Positions 1 through 5,417 of a DNA stretch of 5,417 nt are shown here, in pieces. The notes under the pieces were generated by a model. The model made no database searches. It was not told where the DNA came from and saw only the letters and a program-made list of their open reading frames with translations. Both the position numbers and the translations under genes were made by a program. This DNA is from an uncultured Lachnospiraceae bacterium (GTDB lineage: Bacteria > Bacillota > Clostridia > Lachnospirales > Lachnospiraceae), in the NCBI GenBank assembly GCA_934418055.1, contig CAKRWX010000182.1, positions 1 to 5,417 of the forward strand, given 5' to 3'. How positions within the stretch are numbered: the first letter of the stretch is position 1; each line of letters opens with the position of its first letter.

Positions 1-140
1 TTTCCGCTGCCACTGCCGGTGTTTCCACTACCGCCACCGGTATTTCCGCTGCCGCCGGTGTTTCCGCTGCCGCCTCCTGTATTTCCGCTGCCACTTCCAG
101 TGTTTCCACTACCGCCACCGGTGTTTCCACTGCCGCCTGT
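1..140 (-). repeat. Gly/Ser/Asn/Thr tandem repeat (18/21-bp units within an 81-bp unit)
   Basis: After an initial Thr, the protein reads as units GGSGNT, GGGSGNT, GSGSGNT, GGGSGNT, then again GGSGNT, GGGSGNT and GSGSG, where the window ends. Units are 6 or 7 residues (18 or 21 bp). The block of 6+7+7+7 residues (81 bp) then begins a second time. Comparing positions 3-59 with 84-140 gives 52 of 57 identical bases, so the larger unit is a real DNA-level duplication. The tract continues beyond position 1, so its full copy number is unknown. Such Gly/Ser tracts are flexible spacers, likely between the stalk domains and a wall anchor. Copy number is expected to vary between strains by slippage or unequal recombination. 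Local G+C is about 65%. Confidence 0.9.
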
Positions 141-3100
141 GTCAGGCGCCGGTTCCGGGTCTGGGGTTAAGTCTGGTTTCTGGTTCGGATCATCCTGTAA
201 TTCCACACACAGCGAAATTTCCGCTGATCTATAATTTTCCATGACCAAATCATAAATCATGATCTGAGCCTGATTACCTGCCTGCTCCCTGCTATTCTTA
301 TTGAAACGGATGACCAGCTGCCCTCCATCCATTCTGACGGTCTGTTCCAGGATTCCGCCCTCATCGCTCTGGATCACTGCCCGTCCTCCGCTGATCTCTC
401 CACAGTCAGCCGGAAGTCCGGTCAGGGTGATCTTCCGCTCTCCTCTTGCCGAGGTAAGATAAATCGCTTTCTGTGTCCCAAGGACTGGCGCTTCCGCTTT
501 CTGGATCTGCTTTCCATGTAAGGTTACCTGGGGTTCCTTCAGGACATAGTTGGCCATGGATGGTGTCTCATTCAGCTTCACCTGAAGCACAGCTGTTTTT
601 CCATCTCCGGCCTTTGCATCCGCAAATACAGCCTCCGCCGTGTAATCGGTCTTCCGAACCGTATCTCCATCTGCCATTCCCGCAAATGCCACAGAAAGAA
701 CCTCTGCACTGGTCGTTCCGTCATAAATCTTTTCCTTCAGCTCTGCGTCCGTTACTGTCAAAGTTCTCGGAACAATCTGGAATGTTTCGGTAACTTCACC
801 AGTTTGAGACTCATCCTCATAGACTCCCCTGATCTCATAGGTTCCCACCTTCTTTGGAATGTCATCGCTCCATCCCTGGCTTGCATCGGTCCGGTACTGG
901 TAGGTCCAGTTTGCAGTGCCGTCAGAAGAACCGTTCCGGATACTTCCCTGTGGTAAAATCACCCCCCCGTAGGTGGTATTTTTCACGGTGATCGACAGGT
1001 TGGCGCTGATGTCGCGTTTCTGGATGACTGTAACATTCATCTGCTTATTCGCAACATTGTAGTTTTTATTATTTGCCGTAGATGCCATGACCACAATGCT
1101 GGTTCCAGCCGCTGTATCCTTTGGTATGGTGATGGTTCCATTGGTTACGGTCTGTGGTTGTCCGTCCTGACCAATTTGATAGGTGATCACCGGTTCCGGA
1201 ACATCGTCTAATGCCTGATTATATGGATTTTCCGCTTTCGCTGATACGGAAATGGTCTTTCCGGCAACTACCTCTTTGGCGCTGAGAGCTAGGGAAACGG
1301 TTGGGGTTGTCGGATTCACATATATCCGAATGGTTTTTCCTAAGTAATTTTCATAGTGTTCCTGATCAGCCACCTCATAAATGACTTCGGGCCACATCCG
1401 ACCATAATCAAAAATCCGCTCCGGCTCTTTCCAACGCCAGCTTCCTTTCACCTCCTGGCCACGTCCATTTCTCATATATCCTCTGGATATGTTAAACTGC
1501 GAAACAGAAAGCGTCTGGCCATAACAAATATTGCTGCCTGATATTGATAGGTTATATTCTATAGGAACTGCCTTCAAAACGGTTACCGGAACCGATCCCG
1601 ACACGGTTTCATACAGACTTGAGTCATTAGGTACAAAGGAAATCTCATACGAATTCGTTCCAAGGCCCGGATACTGATTATTCTCCTTAAAACGGAACGT
1701 TCCATTGACAGAAGCGGTACCTTGCGTTTTTACAGTCAACTCTTTCAATGGCTTTTCCATATACTTGGAATCCTCATATTCTGGCCACGTTGTTATCGTC
1801 ACAGCTTTTTTCGTTACCAGAACCTCTGCCGCATTGCTTTCCAATGTCACACCGCTGTTGGTATATACCGCACTTACCAGATGTTTTCCACCAGTCAGTA
1901 ATTTGGCCGGAATTGTATAAGAAGCCCTACCTTCCTCTAATGTAAGAATACTTCCCACCGGAGCGCCATCTAAGTAAAAACGAATTCTTCCTGCGATTTC
2001 TTCCGCACCTGGTCTGGATACTGTCGCAGTTGCCGTAACGGTTCCTCCAACCGGAATTGCCATCTGACCCAGGCTCAATGTGACAATTCTATCCTGCACC
2101 GGTACAGTAATGATTGCATTCTTTCCGCTTCCTCTCAGAATAGCTTCAATTGTCAATGTCCCCACGGCTTCCTGCGCTCCCACAGACAGAAGTCCATCGG
2201 CACTGATCCTGGTATCTTCACTTGATCCACCAGTCACATACCATTGTACCTGGTCTGCCGAATCTCCAGTAACTTCTGCCCGGAATTGGATCTGTTCGCC
2301 CCGGTACACCGCTTTGGGTACAGAAATAATTCGAATTAATGGTTCACTGATCTCGGACGATGAAATCTCTACATATGCTTTAGAAGCTCCATTCTCCATA
2401 TCTGCTGCGGAAACTTCCGTCAGCTGGCTCTCCGAATCGCCTTCCTGGATCTTCAGTCCATCTGCGATACGAACCGTTGCTGCGCCTAGATTTCTCGCAC
2501 CATTGCCGATACCAGGCGCATTTTTTCCAACTGCCGTTATCTGACCTCCTGTAACAACGACATGAACGGATTCTGAGATGCTTTGATTTTCCAGAGCACC
2601 ATTATTGCCAATTCCTGGGCCTTCATTACTTCCTTCCGCATAAATGGTTCCACCTTTGATCACGATCTGCTTTGCAGATCCACCAATTCCAGCATAACCG
2701 TGATCCAAATTACTATATTGACGGTTTCCTTTTGCATACAAACTTCCTTCTGTACTGCCATCACCATTGATACTGGTAATCTCCACAGAACCATTCTGGG
2801 TTACCGCAATTCCATTTAATGCTGAATAAGAATTGGTATATCCAGTAGATTCAAAGGAATTTTCGCCATCCAGAATTAATTTTGCCTTAGTTCCACGGAT
2901 TTCCAAAGTACCATAGCTGACAAGCCGCACATTATGAAGAATCATCGTTGGGGTTCCCTGTTCAACCCGGATTTGCTGTGTAGAATCACTAATTCCTTCT
3001 TTTAAGGAAATTCCATACGTTCCGCTTCCTATAATCTTTAACAGTCCGCCACTTTCCTCTAAATACGTATAATCGACACCATACCGTCCACCTGTTACTA

Positions 3101-5417
3101 CAAAATCACCAGTATCCCGATTAAATTGAGCGGCAATCACAGAATCTTCATTACCAATGGTAAATGTGGTATCTTTCTTTGATGCATCTTCAAATGTTCC
3201 AGATCCACTCTCCAAGACCCATCCGACAAATTCTGACCAACGCACATCGTAATCATACGTATCTGCATTGATCGTTATCCTAGCTCCCGGTGCGTAGGTA
3301 CCACTTCCACTTCCCCGGTTTACGGTCAATATATAGCCACTTTTATAGACCGCTTCTACTTCAACAGCTTCCTTCCCAACGGTTAATGTAGTCGTACTTT
3401 GCTTCGCATCTGCCAGCGTACTTCCCGTTCCAGATGTGATCTTCCAGGAGTCAAAATATTGACCGGTCTCTGCTGGTGATGCAGTGATGGTGACTTTCGT
3501 TCCTGGTGCGTAGGTTTCCTGTTCTGGAGATTTGGTTCCATTTTTGACAGTAACCGTACTGCCGCCTTTGTATCGTGCGGTAATCTCTGTATCCTCGTCA
3601 TCCATGATAAATGTCGTATTCTCACTGTCTGGATCCTCGAAAGTTCCAGAACCGGAGGTTACTTCCCATTTGTAGAAATACTGGCCATTTTTCTTTGGTT
3701 CTGCGGTTACAGGGACTTTTTCGCCTTGGGCGTATCCTGTTTTAGGATTCGTAATGGTTCCGTCTGTCACCGTAAGGCTATGGGATTGTCCATACGTCAC
3801 GTGCATGTACCAGTCACTCTTCTGGAATGTATGTTCTCCCTCCGTTGAGGTTCCAAACACTACTTGTCCCGGACTTTTCTCACCTGCGTAAAGGATGACA
3901 CTTTTTCCATCTGGAGCCTTGATCTGGATTGGGCCGTCGCAGATCCTTGCAAAAGAGGCGTAGTAGGAATCTCCCGTGTAATTGATAGTTCCAGTTACTT
4001 CACCGCCGGAAATACAGATATTATCATATGCACCATAGCTCCGATATGCACTGCCAAGAAGATAGGATGCGTGTTCCTGGATCAAATGCACGGTTCCGCC
4101 AGAAATTTCAAAATTATGAGGTGTACTAAGAGCATTAACTCCTCCACCGATACATGCAGAATCTGATCCCCCATATAGTGTCAGATTGCCGCCTGCAATG
4201 GTAATGTTATTTCCATTTCCATTATAGCTTGCACCAATGGCTGCTGAACCGCCTCCGGCAATTGCAGTCAGACTTCCATCACCTTGGATTGTTAATGGTG
4301 TTTCATGATTGTCAATGGCCGAAGTGAGTTGTGCGCCTTTTAAGTAATTTTTCCCTTTTAAAATTAAGGTTACCCCACTCAATCCACTGGCAATATCAAT
4401 CGGAGGATTATTATTCATGGAACTGGCATCCATTCGGATTCCATCCAATGTTACGGTGCAGGCGCTTTTTATTTGAATCACTCTGGACGTTACTTCTTTT
4501 GATGGATCTAGCATGGATATAGTATACGGACCAGTTCCCCTTAACGCCACAGATCCGTTACCGCGAACCTCAATTCCATCGTCATTACCTTGCTCCGATG
4601 TTACTCTGAAAACCGCATATGATGTTGGCTCTCCATATTCGACTTGTACTATTGTTCCTTGGTCTGTAATCTTCTGACTGGAGTTTGCGAGTACCTTAAT
4701 TTCTTTTGCGTTCTCTGAACCCCTTATCCCAATTCTGGCAATTTCACTTTCAGTATATACCGTAAAGTTGTTGGCCAGATTGTTCTTACCATCTCCAATT
4801 CCGGCCGATTTCGCACTTCTCGCCAGAACTGATCCGCCATGAATCTCTATCGTTCCTGCATTGTTCCCTTCACCACCACCAATGCCTGCGGCGCTACTAT
4901 AAATCGTAGAAAGGATTTCATCATCTTCTGTATATCCAGCAGTTGCGTAAATATTTCCGCCGTTAATGATAATCGTTCCAGCACCCTCATTGCTGTTTCC
5001 GCCAATTCCAGCTCCGTAACTTCTGGATCTGACAAGTAATCTATCATCTTCTCCTCCTTTGATTGTCAAAGTTGCTCCTGATGGAACGTGAATTGCCGCA
5101 CCGGATACGGAAGAATCTATTAATTGATTTATTCCCGCCAAAGTTAAAGTTACTTTTGCCCCAGCTTCTAAGTTCACTACATTATGGTATCCGTAATAAT
5201 TACTATTTTTTATAGTAACACCCTGAAATGTAATATCCGCCTTAACATTTTCTTTTACTGTAATTACATGACCATCGGTTCCATAATATGGGCTATTACT
5301 TTCATCCCAGGTTCCTGTAAAGGTATATTCCCCATCCTGTTCAATGGTAATCACCGTTGTAACCTGGCTTAAATCAATGTCCTGAGACATCGCCAGCATG
5401 ACCGGGACCGCCGGCGT
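1..5417 (-). CDS. Giant modular surface protein (partial at both ends): beta-helix carbohydrate-binding modules, InlB-type repeats, Ig-like and YDG domains
   Basis: One frame stays open across the entire window: 1,805 complete codons from 5417 to 3, with no TAA, TAG or TGA. Translation gives coherent domain families throughout, so it is coding and uninterrupted. Order: beta-helix 1a (residues 1-269), beta-helix 1b (270-546), three InlB-type repeats (547-767), beta-helix 2 (768-1024), six Ig-like modules (1025-1551), YDG domain (1552-1640), beta domain (1641-1740), Pro/Asp linker and Gly/Ser/Asn/Thr repeat (1741-1805). Only seven cysteines are present and no enzyme active site was recognised. 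Proteins built this way in clostridia are exported and are usually annotated as carbohydrate-binding or InlB B-repeat-containing proteins. The inferred role is adhesion or glycan binding at the cell surface. The true start, most of any signal peptide and the wall-anchoring C-terminus (sortase signal, SLH or cell-wall-binding repeats) lie outside, so the anchoring mode is unknown. The plus-strand reading frames are antisense shadows. Confidence 0.93.
141..197 (-). other. Pro/Asp-rich linker
   Basis: Residues 1741-1759 read QDDPNQKPDLTPDPEPAPD: six Pro, six Asp and one Glu in 19 residues. It is an acidic, extended, disordered spacer between the last folded domain and the Gly/Ser repeat, typical of wall-spanning segments in Gram-positive surface proteins. 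Confidence 0.8.
198..497 (-). other. Membrane-distal-to-linker beta domain, unassigned
   Basis: Residues 1641-1740. It starts AEAPVLGTQKAIYLTSARGE, then KITLTGLPADCGEISGG, and continues with alternating hydrophobic/polar strands (ILEQTVRM, QLVIRFN, QIMIYDLVM, AEISLCVEL). It directly follows the YDG domain and precedes the flexible linker. In related clostridial proteins the position after a YDG domain is often held by a beta domain with a leucine/proline-rich centre; the L-T-G-L-P here could be a remnant of that. The family is not identified. It has two cysteines (codons at 404-402 and 209-207). Confidence 0.4.
498..764 (-). other. YDG domain
   Basis: Residues 1552-1640, 89 long. It opens TLTVTDAELKEKIYDGTTSA, with the diagnostic Y-D-G-T-T at 725-711. 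It continues VAFAGMADGDTV, then AVFADAKAGDGKTAVLQV, then NYVLKEPQVTLHGKQIQK. The early YDGTT, the central F-x-D-A-x-A-G-x-G-K and the late N-Y-x-L are the marks of this family, which is repeated in adhesins and other large secreted proteins. The role is structural or adhesive and no binding residues are established. Confidence 0.8.
765..1016 (-). other. Ig-like module F
   Basis: Residues 1468-1551. Segments are RDISANLSITVKNTTYGGVI, then WTYQYRTD, GWSDDIPKKVGTYEIRGVY and ETFQIVPR. The T-Y-x-Y-R, then G-W-S-D-x-x-P-x-x-V-G-T-Y-x-I-R pattern is a common Ig-like repeat that often precedes YDG domains, as it does here. A run of seven G on the coding strand (plus positions 962-968) falls near its start. 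Confidence 0.6.
1017..1319 (-). other. Ig-like module E
   Basis: Residues 1367-1467. It runs VNPTTPTVSLALSAKEVVAG, then ISVSAKAENPYNQALDDVPE, then ITYQIGQDGQPQTVTNGTIT, then IPKDTAAGTSIVVMASTANN, and ends VTVIQK. An alternating strand pattern, an A-x-x-x-N-P-Y-N segment and the I-P-x-D-T-A-x-G-T turn followed by a V-x-A-S-T strand identify a beta-sandwich repeat of the kind found next to C-type modules in clostridial surface proteins. I do not know a formal family name for it. Confidence 0.5.
1320..1571 (-). other. Ig-like module D (divergent, Arg/Trp-rich relative of module C)
   Basis: Residues 1283-1366. It contains CYGQTLSVSQF, KGSWRWKEPERIFDYGRMWP, and then VIYEVADQEHYENYLGKTIR before a final IYV. 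YGQTLS, G-S-W-x-W-K and the late Y-E-V/D/Y series align with module C, although the middle is unusually rich in Arg, Trp and Met and the F-x-P-x-D motif has become Y-E-V-A-D-Q. Probably the same fold with an altered surface. Confidence 0.5.
1572..1805 (-). other. Ig-like module C (GTF/YE-x-FxPxD type)
   Basis: Residues 1205-1282. Key segments are AVTITTWPEYEDSKYMEKPL, then NGTFRFK, then YPGLGTNSYEISFVPNDSS, then LYETVSGSVPVTVLK. The G-T-F-x-F/W-K, then G-x-x-x-Y-E-x-x-F-x-P-x-D-x-x-x-Y-x-x-V-x-G-x-V pattern recurs in large secreted proteins of gut Firmicutes and Bacteroidetes. It is a beta-sandwich spacer, followed by a divergent relative. Confidence 0.6.
1806..2090 (-). other. Ig-like module B (Big_3-like)
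   Basis: Residues 1110-1204. The sequence RIVTLSLGQMAIPVGGTVT leads to GRIRFYLDGAPVGS, then GRASYTIPAKLLTGGKHLVS, and ends AVYTNSGVTLESNAAEVLV. The G-x-I-x-F-Y-x-D-G-x-P-x-G, then A-x-Y-T, then L-x-x-G-x-H-x-V-x-A-x-Y pattern is that of group 3-type Ig-like repeats in large surface proteins. It acts as a structural spacer; no ligand can be assigned. Confidence 0.7.
2091..2345 (-). other. Ig-like module A (Big_2-like)
   Basis: Residues 1025-1109. It runs EPLIRIISVPKAVYRGEQIQ, then FRAEVTGDSADQVQWYVTGG, then ISADGLLSVGAQE, then LTIEAILRGSGKNAIITVPV. The pattern of a strand, G-E-x-I-x-F, Q-V-x-W, then I-x-x-D-G-L-L-x-V and a final A-T-type strand is the bacterial Ig-like (group 2) signature. 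Such domains are stalk modules in bacterial adhesins. It opens the Ig-like stack after beta-helix module 2. Confidence 0.65.
2346..3116 (-). other. Beta-helix module 2 (third carbohydrate-binding-like copy)
   Basis: Residues 768-1024. The order of landmarks repeats that of modules 1a and 1b: GTYGISL, then IRVEQGTPTMILHNVRL, then AKLILDGENSF, then NGIAVTQNGSVEITSINGDG, then glycine turns YAGIGGS (turn core 2693-2679), GPGIGNN (2621-2601) and APGIGNG (2519-2499). Rungs are IVIKGGTIYAEG and VVVTGGQITAVG (GG at 2654-2649 and 2549-2544). The second G of the turn has become N in the last two turns, as in a shallower or eroded helix. It ends in an acidic tail (KIQEGDSESQLTEVSAADM) before the Ig-like stack. 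The copy is separated from the first two by the InlB repeats. Predicted to bind polysaccharide or act as an elongated scaffold; the ligand is unknown. Confidence 0.68.
3117..3338 (-). other. InlB B-type repeat 3
   Basis: Residues 694-767, 74 long. It starts GYILTVNRGSGSG, has YAPGARITINAD, then the longer charged insert YDYDVRWSEFVGW, then SGSGTFEDAS and DTTFTIG, and ends VIAAQFNRD. YAPG and SGSGTFEDA place it with the other two. The usual GQYF is replaced by RWSEF, so this copy may have a different surface. It is followed at once by the third beta-helix module. Confidence 0.8.
3339..3560 (-). other. InlB B-type repeat 2
   Basis: Residues 620-693, 74 long. It starts STVTVKNGTK, contains YAPGTKVTITASP, GQYFDSW and SGTGSTLADA, and ends VEAVYKS. 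It lines up along its whole length with repeat 1, including the glycine after the YAP turn and the conserved tryptophan. The SGSGTFED loop of repeats 1 and 3 is altered here to SGTGSTLAD, making this the most diverged of the three in that loop. Confidence 0.82.
3561..3779 (-). other. InlB B-type repeat 1
   Basis: Residues 547-619, 73 long. It starts SLTVTDGTI, has YAQGEKVPVTAEP, then GQYFYKW, SGSGTFED and NTTFIM, and ends ITARYKG. This pattern (L-T-V, Y-x-x-G, aromatic-x-x-W, then a C-terminal strand ending A-x-Y) matches the divergent InlB B-repeat / Listeria-Bacteroides repeat family, small beta-grasp-like units used as spacers or interaction modules in surface proteins. It is the first of three tandem copies and joins the preceding beta-helix module directly. 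Confidence 0.82.
3780..4610 (-). other. Beta-helix module 1b (second carbohydrate-binding-like copy)
   Basis: Residues 270-546. The layout follows module 1a: GPYTISM, then VIQIKSACTVTLDGIRMDAS, then VTLILKGKNYL, then SAIDNHETPLTIQGDGSL, then glycine turns SAAIGA (4247-4230) and SACIGGG (4160-4140), with rungs ITIAGGNL, FEISGGTVHL and ICISGGEV (GG at 4193-4188, 4100-4095 and 4007-4002). The 277-residue length is close to 269 for 1a and 257 for the third copy. Its tail (ARICDGPIQIKAPDGKSVIL and a further 40-odd residues) parallels the 1a tail and leads into the InlB repeats without a linker. Four of the seven cysteines in the visible protein are here (codons at 4460, 4154, 4016 and 3941). It is probably a divergent duplicate of 1a with the same kind of binding role. 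The exact boundary with 1a is my estimate. Confidence 0.68.
4611..5417 (-). other. Beta-helix module 1a (Cthe_2159-like carbohydrate-binding type)
   Basis: Residues 1-269. The module begins with strands ITIEQDGEYTFTG, DITFQGVTIKNS and VTLTLAGINQL, then AAIHVPSGATLTIKGG. Three glycine turns follow: GAGIGG (5015-4998), AAGIGGG (4892-4872) and SAGIGDG (4808-4788). Between them lie rungs of the form I-I-N-G-G-N-I and I-E-I-H-G-G-S-V, with GG at 4961-4956 and 4838-4833. This regular alternation of short strands and GG turns is what a right-handed parallel beta-helix looks like. The opening strands resemble the Cthe_2159 family of clostridial polysaccharide-binding proteins, which are non-catalytic; that assignment is from remembered family patterns. 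The module ends with a tail (IARIGIRGSENAKEIKVLAN) and leads directly into a second copy. Expected role: extracellular polysaccharide or glycan binding; the ligand cannot be read from the sequence. This is the most A+T-rich part of the window. Confidence 0.72.
5388..5417 (-). other. Possible tail of a signal peptide at the N-terminal edge
   Basis: The first visible residues are TPAVPVMLAM, followed by the polar SQDIDLSQ and then the first beta-strand (VITIEQDGEYTFTG). A short hydrophobic run just before the first extracellular domain is where a signal peptide should end, and A-M at 5395-5388 could lie near a cleavage site, although the -3 residue would be Met rather than the usual Ala. Two in-frame ATGs occur (5399-5397 and 5390-5388), but the bases before them show no Shine-Dalgarno sequence and the frame is already open upstream, so I do not take either as the start. 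Confidence 0.35.

Noticed and set aside
1..140. CRISPR-like or intergenic repeat array
   Set aside because: The units are contiguous without spacers, keep the reading frame, and encode a Gly/Ser linker.
19..234. Plus-strand frame with repeated VFPLPP units
   Set aside because: It is the antisense reading of the Gly/Ser/Asn/Thr repeat; the periodicity comes from the real minus-strand coding repeat.
473..793. 106-codon plus-strand open frame
   Set aside because: It is antisense to the YDG domain, whose conserved motif fixes the coding strand.
2080..2544. 154-codon plus-strand open frame, the longest closed one in the window
   Set aside because: It lies antisense to Ig-like module A, part of module B's edge and the end of beta-helix module 2, has no recognisable domain, and the minus-strand translation is clearly the coding one.
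2664..2680. Perfect inverted repeat gatctgc-ttt-gcagatc
   Set aside because: A 7-bp stem with a 3-base loop is expected about once by chance in 5 kb, it lies inside coding sequence, and no T-run follows, so I do not call a terminator or operator.
3383..3625. 80-codon minus-strand open frame in a different frame
   Set aside because: It overlaps InlB-type repeats 1 and 2 in the wrong frame; its Arg/His/Gln-rich product has no domain pattern.
3864..4166. 100-codon plus-strand open frame
   Set aside because: It is antisense to beta-helix module 1b and its tail; the product is low in recognisable structure and has no ribosome binding site worth noting.
5388..5399. In-frame ATG codons as the protein start
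   Set aside because: No Shine-Dalgarno sequence precedes them and the frame is open to the window edge, so the true start is more likely outside.

Overview
The whole window is the interior of one very large gene read on the minus strand. The frame whose codons occupy plus-strand positions 3-5, 6-8 and so on to 5415-5417 has no stop over 1,805 codons. It enters at position 5417 already inside the protein and leaves at position 1 still open, so both the start codon and the C-terminus lie outside. Residue numbers below count from the codon at 5417-5415. I see no other gene, RNA gene, promoter, terminator, CRISPR array or insertion sequence.

The product is a modular, repeat-rich, almost certainly secreted or cell-surface protein. 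In protein order (right to left in the window) it holds: a short hydrophobic edge that may be the tail of a signal peptide; two successive beta-helix modules of the carbohydrate-binding (Cthe_2159-like) type with AGIGG turns (5417-3780); three InlB-B-type repeats of 73-74 residues (3779-3117); a third, homologous beta-helix module (3116-2346); six Ig-like beta-sandwich modules of several sub-types (2345-765); a YDG domain (764-498); a further predicted beta domain (497-198); a Pro/Asp linker (197-141); and a Gly/Ser/Asn/Thr tandem repeat (140-1) running off the window. The likely job is extracellular binding, as an adhesin or glycan-binding protein, with the Ig-like stack and Gly/Ser tract serving as stalk and spacer. 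No catalytic motif was recognised.

The domain set and codon usage suggest a Gram-positive gut-type clostridial bacterium (Lachnospiraceae or a relative). This is inferred from family knowledge, since nothing in the window names a species. G+C is uneven: hand-counted 60-base lines range from about 28-35% near the N-terminal end to about 62-65% near the C-terminal end, which fits a mosaic gene built from modules and repeats.

The less ordinary points are a two-level tandem repeat (18/21-bp units inside an 81-bp unit), threefold repetition of the beta-helix module with InlB repeats between copies two and three, a G7 tract that could be prone to slippage, and an out-of-frame 66-codon reading frame with a strong Shine-Dalgarno-like sequence. 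I see no convincing new multi-gene system.
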